A stretch of 64,000 bases of DNA from Ottelia alismoides (lineage: Eukaryota; Streptophyta; Magnoliopsida; Alismatales; Hydrocharitaceae): positions 1 through 64,000 of the forward strand of contig JAZKJV010005752.1 of assembly GCA_037367405.1 (NCBI GenBank), in the 5' to 3' direction. The notes under the pieces are model-generated. The model was given only the letters and a program-made list of their open reading frames with translations, did no database searches and had not been told where the DNA came from. Position 1 is the stretch's first letter, and each line of letters begins with the position of its first letter. This document shows, piece after piece, positions 58,559 to 64,000 of the stretch. Position numbers and translations under genes: made by a program.

Positions 58559-61500
58559 AAAAATCCTCTAAAAAATATTTCAAAAATCGTTTAAAAATAG
58601 AAAATGGATTATTTACATTTTAGTTAAAAAATAAAAAATGTTTATTAATTTATGAAATATTTTGTTATGATTTTAATTATTTTTCTGAAATATATTTTTA
58701 CTAATTTACTTTTGTATCCCTTATAGGTATATTTCCTATATATTTTAGTCTTTAATTTTTATTTTATGTATTTTAATTTTATTATTTTTATTTATTATTT
58801 TCTAAAATTATAGAATACTTTTATATACACAAATATATTTTTATTTTATTTTATTGATATGTTTTGTATATTTAATAAAATATAGGTAGATATTGTATAG
58901 GTTTGTACCTAGGTATAATACCTGTGTATTTTAGTTACAAGTATTTTATATTGAGTTATTTTGAGTTTTTTTCCTTATTTTAATATACAAATATATTATA
59001 AGTAATATTTACAAAATTATAAAAATATAAAAATACAAAAATAATGAATAAATAATAAATTGAATATTTTAAGCTGTACATGTATACAATGTGGGTCCAA
59101 AACTCAACTTTCAAACCGTAGCTCCGTCAAATGCGAAACCACCACCATTAAATAGATTATTTTATCCTATATACAATTAAAGGTGAATTTGCTGCATTTG
59201 GAGTTTTCATTTGTGAGATACAGGTCTGGGAAGTTGGGATTCTGGATTTTTATTCAGACCATAACTTTTTATCTGTACATTATTTTTCAGTGAAATCAAT
59301 TTTGTATTTTTCTATATAAAAATATCTACAACTTTCATGTACAAAGTTTCTTTATTTGATGCACAAAAAGTGGAACCAAAAATAGGTCCCAAAATGAATA
59401 AAGAATGAATTAATAAATATAGGTATTATCTCCCCCTACTTTATTCCTTGTCGACCTATTCATCAAGATGCCTAGGTCTCGGGGTTTCGGGTCATAAAAT
59501 ATATTCAATATTTTATTCTTATTCTTTTCTTTTCTTTATTCTATAATTTTGGCATTAAAAACAGTATTTTATACACTTTTTACACACAGATGCATGAATG
59601 CTAAATTACTCTATTTAATGCTATTTTCAGGCATTTGCTAGGGTTTTTGAGGCCAAAATGATAGAATAAAGATGATGAAATGTGGATTCATCATCCCCCT
59701 ATACTTTACCTTTGCTAGTCCCTAGCAAACACTTATGCAATAAGTGCAAAAAGAAAAAGAAAGAAAAGAAAAAGAAGAAGTTGGATTTTATTTGATCAAC
59801 AAACTTGTCTTCACAAAATCAAAGTTTGGAGCTTAAGTCGGACCTTTGGAATTTTAGTGCGGGCTGAACCTTAATGAGAACCGAATTTGAAATCCAACAG
59901 TCCTTGAGAATCCCGAAACTCTGTCCAAGTCTCCTCAATAGCCAGGTCAGAAATACTTCAACTCATACGCAAACTCTTACGACTATGAATCTGACTCGTA
60001 TAGTGTAAGTGATGGAGGCTCTCCCCAACTAGAATGACAAAGAGACTGACTTCTCCAGTACAACAACCCAATGATTCCCCAATCCAATAACTCCATCCTC
60101 GAGGAGCGGGGTATTCCCTTCTAAGTTCAAGTGGCAACCAACTCAAGAAGAGGGGGTGAAGAGAAGAATGGACGGTAGCCAGTGTAGCTACCTATCCTGG
60201 TATGCAAGACTAGTGTAGTCAAGTCATCCTGCTGCAGGCTCACATATTTGACTTTGGAACTCAAGCTTGCTTATTGACTTTGTACATACTTGCAGGCTTT
60301 TTATTTTTGTACATGCCTGAACATATATAATTTTTTGAATACTATATACAACAGCATTTACATAAGGAGTTTTTCCTCTTGAGCCAGTAGACTATCCCTC
60401 TTTTGAAGCTTTATCGCAACCCACGGCCTCCTGTCTTTAGACTTCCTTATCATTGGACGGGTTGGGGTGCACTTCCCTCCCTAGAGGAGGACAAATGTTT
60501 CCACTTGTGTGCGTCTCGTACCGGCAAATCCAATCCCCTCACCACCCCAACTGAGTTGAGCCATGTGAAAGGTGCAAGTGTCCAAGTTAGGTCATTATCA
60601 ACAAGAGTCGTGCGTGTGCTCCGAAATACTCTACTTAGGCAGTCAAGAATCCATTGAACCAAGTCCCGTGATCCTCAAAGAATTAAGTCAACTAGACCTG
60701 AAGTACCTCAAACCCAGTTCCTATAAGGTTCCTGTTATTAGGTAGATTTTAAGGTCCAATCAAGCTCCAATCTCCGGATTTTACTTAGACTTGTTCAACT
60801 ATCAAACTCAATCCGAAAAATGCTCATGCTATGCAGATGCAATGCAGAAAAAGTATTTTTGTGATGCACTTTTTCAAAGATTTTGAACTTTTTATGGATT
60901 TTTGAAAAGATGATGATGATGCATATGCAGATGCATTTTTTTTTTTGTATTTTTCAAAGAAATTTTTCAAATGTTTTTGGATTTTAATTTTGCAAATGTT
61001 TTTGGGATTTTTGAAAACAAAAAGATTTTGGCTGAAAGCTAGGTGAAAATATGTATACGGGGGTGCTTCTTTATATATACAAGAAGTGGATTTTAAGAAT
61101 TTACAGGGTAAGTGATCAATTTTATAAGTACATAGTGGATTTTGGTGTGATGTAAATATTCCTCAAACTTATTTGGCACAAGCTTTTTCAAACAATTTTT
61201 GAAAACTATAGTCCAAAATAGTTTTTTACAAACATTTTACAAACATGTTCACACATTTGAAAATCATTTTGCAAAGGCTTTCAAAACAGTATAGATAGAT
61301 TTTTCAAAATATTTTTGCAAACATTTTTCAAACCATTTACAAATCATTTTGCACACATTTTTCTTTCACACAAAGAAAAGAAATTTTACAAACCACACAT
61401 TTTTACAAAGGTTGAAAACATGTAACAAAATATTTTCAAAATAATTTTCAATAAATGTTCACAAAGATTTTCAAACTATTTTTCAAACATTTTGCAAAAA

Positions 61501-61803
61501 CCATTTTCACCTGATTTATTAGTCAGTAGGTACAAAAAGAATTTGAGGAACAAAACACCTTTTTATTAAAGATTTTTAATGAATTTTAAAGAATTATTAG
61601 CCATATTATTTAAGAAAATACAAAAGTACGAGTTATGGCTAAAGTATATACGCAGTATATATGACCCCCCTATACTTAGCTTGAGCTATGTCCTCATAGA
61701 TCAGAGAGAAAAGAGAAGACATAACTTGTACTGAGTTATGGGAAAATCTAAAGAATCAAGGAATACAGAGATGAATGAACGAATGAGAAGTTGACCGTCC
61801 CCC

Positions 61804-61835
61804 CTATACTTAGGATCAAATAATCCTAAGTATAG
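61804..61835 (-). repeat. PPT-like hairpin of element D (a)
   Basis: 13-bp perfect arms, CTATACTTAGGAT and ATCCTAAGTATAG on the plus strand. CCCC precedes it, so on the minus strand a G run follows. Confidence 0.85.
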
Positions 61836-61902
61836 CAGACTGTACACAAAGCATGGAGGGTCAAGGGTGGGAATGAACAGATCGTACTCGGGTTGTCTCC
61901 CC

Positions 61903-61934
61903 CTATACTTAGGGTAAGATATCCCTAAGTATAG
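61903..61934 (-). repeat. PPT-like hairpin of element D (b)
   Basis: 12-bp perfect arms, CTATACTTAGGG and CCCTAAGTATAG. Relative to (a), the last paired bases differ in both arms. Confidence 0.85.
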
Positions 61935-61996
61935 ACAAGAAGAGGAGACAATGGAGAGGATCGAGATAAATGAAAAACTCGGGGTGCACACCCCCT

Positions 61997-62025
61997 ATAC
62001 TTAGGACAAAGTACGTCCTAAGTAT
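61997..62025 (-). repeat. PPT-like hairpin of element D (c)
   Basis: 11-bp arms ATACTTAGGAC and GTCCTAAGTAT. The inner pair AC/GT differs from AT/AT in (a), with pairing kept. Confidence 0.85.
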
Positions 62026-62150
62026 GGAAAACTGTCTACAAGGGCGGCACCTTTTTGATACAAAAAGAAGATAGAAAAGGAAAAGAAGAAAAGAAGAAAA
62101 GAAGAAAAGGGATGAAAGTGGATATGAGCAACTCGGGATGCGCATCCCCC

Positions 62151-62183
62151 CTATACTTAGGATAGAGTACATCCTAAGTGTAG
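62151..62183 (-). repeat. PPT-like hairpin of element D (d)
   Basis: 13-bp arms CTATACTTAGGAT and ATCCTAAGTGTAG, with one T-G position. CCCCCC lies next to it. Confidence 0.85.
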
Positions 62184-63690
62184 CAATGATGAAAGGGATG
62201 GCATCAATTCGGTAGAAGAGGATAAAATAAATTGAAAAGAAGAAAAGAAGAAAAGAAAAAGAAGAAAAATCATTCAAAAAATTTTGTTGTGCTTCGCTTT
62301 TCTCTGCCTCTTTGGAGATATTCGGCTCATCCTCATAGATTACTTGAACTGAGTCAACGACAGCTATGAATGTATCATGTTCAAGGTATGGCTTCAGAAG
62401 CTGTCCATTGACTACAAATGGTTGTGCGTCAGCTGACAGATTGGATATCAATACACTTCCGTTGTCACGCACCTGCCTAACCAAAAATGACCCATTCCAT
62501 TTGCTCTTCAATTTACCTAGAAAGATCTTCAATTTCGCATCAAACAACCACACCTTCTGACCTGGATCAAAGGACTTGCGATGGATATGCTTGTCATGCC
62601 ATGTTTTGACCTTCTCCTTGTACATCAGGCTGTTGTCATATGCATAATCTCTGAATTCCAGTAATCTGTTCAGATCCAGTTTTCTGTTCTTTCCTGCTTG
62701 CTTGGAGTCCAAATTACAGATGTTTATGTCCCATAAGGATTTGTGAATTAGTTCGACGGGCAAATGACATGGCTTGCCATACACAAGGCGGTAGGGAGAC
62801 ATTCCCAAGGGTGACTTGTACGCTGTTCTATAAGCCCAAAGAACAAAATCAAGCAGCTGAGACCAGTTCTTGCGATCCGGACGCACAAGCTTCTGTAAGA
62901 TTGTCTTGATCTCCCTGTTTGAACATTCAGCTAAGCCATTGGACTGCGGGTAGTAGGGTGAAGCAACACGATGCTCAATGCAAAATTCTTGGGTCAGCTT
63001 CTTCACCTCTCTGTTTATGAAATGACTACCCCCGTCAGATATGAGAATCTTGGGAATCCCGAACCGTGCTATGATGTGATCTCTCAAGAATCGACAGACA
63101 GTCTTACTGTCGGCGGTTCGGGCGGGAATAGCCTCCACCCATCGACTGACATAATCGACAGCAAGCAGAATATTTTCATAACCCTGACTGTTGGGAAACG
63201 GGCCCATGAAGTCGATGCCCCATGCGTCAAAGACGTCTGATATCTGAATGTATTTCAGAGGCATCGTGTCTCTCATTCCTATGGTTCCGCTCATCTTCTG
63301 ACAGTCAGTGCAGCATTTGACATACTCATCTGCATCTTTGAATAATGAAGGCCACCGGAGGCCACTTTGAAGAACTTTCACTGCCGTTCATTTGCCTAAA
63401 TGATGTCCTCCAGAATCTTGGTCGTGACATAAAGCGAGGACACTTGGAACTTCCTCCTGAGGAATGCACCTTCTCCAGATACAATCTGCTCCCTCACAAA
63501 ACAAATACGGGTCTTCCCACTGGTAGAAATGGATTTTAGACAAGAACCTGTCTATTTTCAATTTAGGCCAGTCCTGTGGGATTTTCTTGGCAACCAGGTA
63601 GTTCACGATGTCCGCATACCAAGGAAGTGAGGCGACAGACAGAATTGCCTCATCTGGAAAGGTCTCTGTGATCAGCTTCAGGTTCAGCTA

Positions 63691-64000
63691 AGGAGATTCC
63701 GGTTCAGGAAGCCTTGACAGATGATCGACCACTACATTCTTTACCCCAGGTTTATCGTTGATTTCCAAGTCAAATTCCTGGAGGAGAAGGATCCACCGAA
63801 TGAGACGTGGTTTGGCGTCCTTCTTCTGCTGTAAGTACCGAATGGCCGAATGATCAGTGTAAATGATTACTTTGGACCCAAGGAGGTATGATCTGAACTT
63901 TTCCAAGGCAAAGACTACCGCTAGCAACTCCTTTTCAGTGACAGTGTAGTTTTTCTGGGCTTCATCGAGCGTTCAGCTAGCCTAGTGAATCACAAATGGT
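63691..64000 (-). pseudogene. RNase H of element D, cut by the window edge
   Basis: Same frame as the integrase. [20 protein letters not shown] (63930-63871), then [10 protein letters not shown] with the conserved Asp that is lost in A, then [17 protein letters not shown]. Two further stops lie near 63973-63990, where the homologous A sequence reads [11 protein letters not shown] and gag lie beyond 64000. Less decayed than A. Confidence 0.85.

Larger units (their letters stand above)
55922..59693 (-). repeat. 3' LTR of Athila-like element D (about 3.77 kb)
   Basis: On the minus strand it begins TGATGAA, seven bases, TTCATCA (59693-59673) after a PPT (AGTATAGGGGGA, 59694 upward). The other end is near 55922, placed by alignment with E. 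57270-58500 is GC-rich and holds only overlapping chance frames. Carries palindromes at 58500-58523, 58531-58558 and 56985-57003. Confidence 0.78.
59694..62290 (-). other. 3' UTR of element D with PPT and hairpin array
   Basis: Non-coding, apart from a run-on of the integrase frame to 61909. Contains the PPT, a segment shared with E and F (59800-60760), TTTGAAAA-type arrays (61180-61540) and four hairpins: 61804-61835, 61903-61934, 61997-62025 and 62151-62183. Confidence 0.8.
61909..63690 (-). pseudogene. Integrase of element D, nearly intact frame
   Basis: One minus-strand frame from the RNase H/integrase linker (KIPQDWPKLKIDRFLS, about 63590) through the zinc-binding part (CCTDCQKM near 63310), the core with Asp at about 63213 (GIDFMGP), Asp at about 63036 (SDGGSHF) and Glu at about 62928 (AECSNRE), with 35 residues between the last two, to NGQLLKPYLEH and VDSVQVIYED. 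Stops at 63388-63390 and 63688-63690 are the only breaks seen. It would insert element cDNA into nuclear DNA. No chromodomain. After the conserved end the frame stays open for about 130 more codons, with hydrophobic Phe/Leu-rich text, across two hairpins to 61909; this tail is probably not a real domain. Confidence 0.88.

Noticed and set aside
34157..61934. TTAGGG/CCCTAA words as interstitial telomere repeats
   Set aside because: They are single units inside hairpins; plant telomeres are TTTAGGG and no tandem run exists.

Overview
This window is repeat-dominated nuclear DNA from a flowering plant, probably a monocot. The reasons are one intron-containing plant esterase gene with a very GC-rich first exon in an AT-rich background, Tourist-like MITEs with TTA target duplications, MULE-type foldback elements, one Ty1/copia element, and a large nest of Ty3/gypsy elements of Athila type. 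The species cannot be named from sequence alone. There are no bacterial operons, CRISPR arrays, rRNA or tRNA genes. Except for the esterase, every coding region found is a decayed transposon gene.

Layout. 1-2868: gene-poor DNA with a CACTA-like terminus, a (CA)n tract and CCA-rich low-complexity DNA. 2869-7531: complete but dead Ty1/copia element with both LTRs, PBS, PPT and a perfect 5-bp target duplication. 7537-14248: a small gene island. It holds a ~1.3-kb MULE with G-rich cargo (8235-9508), the only apparently functional gene (secreted SGNH/SASA-type carbohydrate esterase, minus strand, 9881-11035, two exons), several foldback MITEs, and three Tourist-like MITEs joined through single TTA triplets (13004-14170).

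14249-64000 is read here as five layers of related Athila-like elements with 2.1-3.8-kb LTRs. Element F (plus; 5' LTR 14249-16308, internal DNA 16309-18078 and 40106-43554) lacks reverse transcriptase and integrase. Element A (plus; 21560-40105, both LTRs, gag, protease, RT, RNase H and integrase, all degenerate) lies inside F. The F/A junction has been tandemly repeated (17482-21559). Element E (minus; 3' LTR 43555-47066) interrupts F's 3' UTR. Element C (plus; 47795-55872, also without RT or integrase) interrupts E's 3' UTR. Element D (minus; 3' LTR 55922-59693, integrase and RNase H to the window edge) appears to interrupt C's 3' LTR.

How the parts relate. A and D are of autonomous type, while F and C keep only LTRs, PBS, leader, an unidentified ORF and a protease-like remnant, so F and C probably depended on relatives such as A. 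All five LTRs begin with a short hairpin, and F's stem differs from the others by paired compensatory changes. The 3' UTRs of A, F and D carry arrays of hairpins whose 3' arms copy the polypurine tract, again with compensatory differences. Several LTRs also hold long palindromes centred on G-box (CACGTG) and W-box (TTGAC) motifs. These structured non-coding signals are the most unusual content of the window. They were read by eye and not tested statistically.
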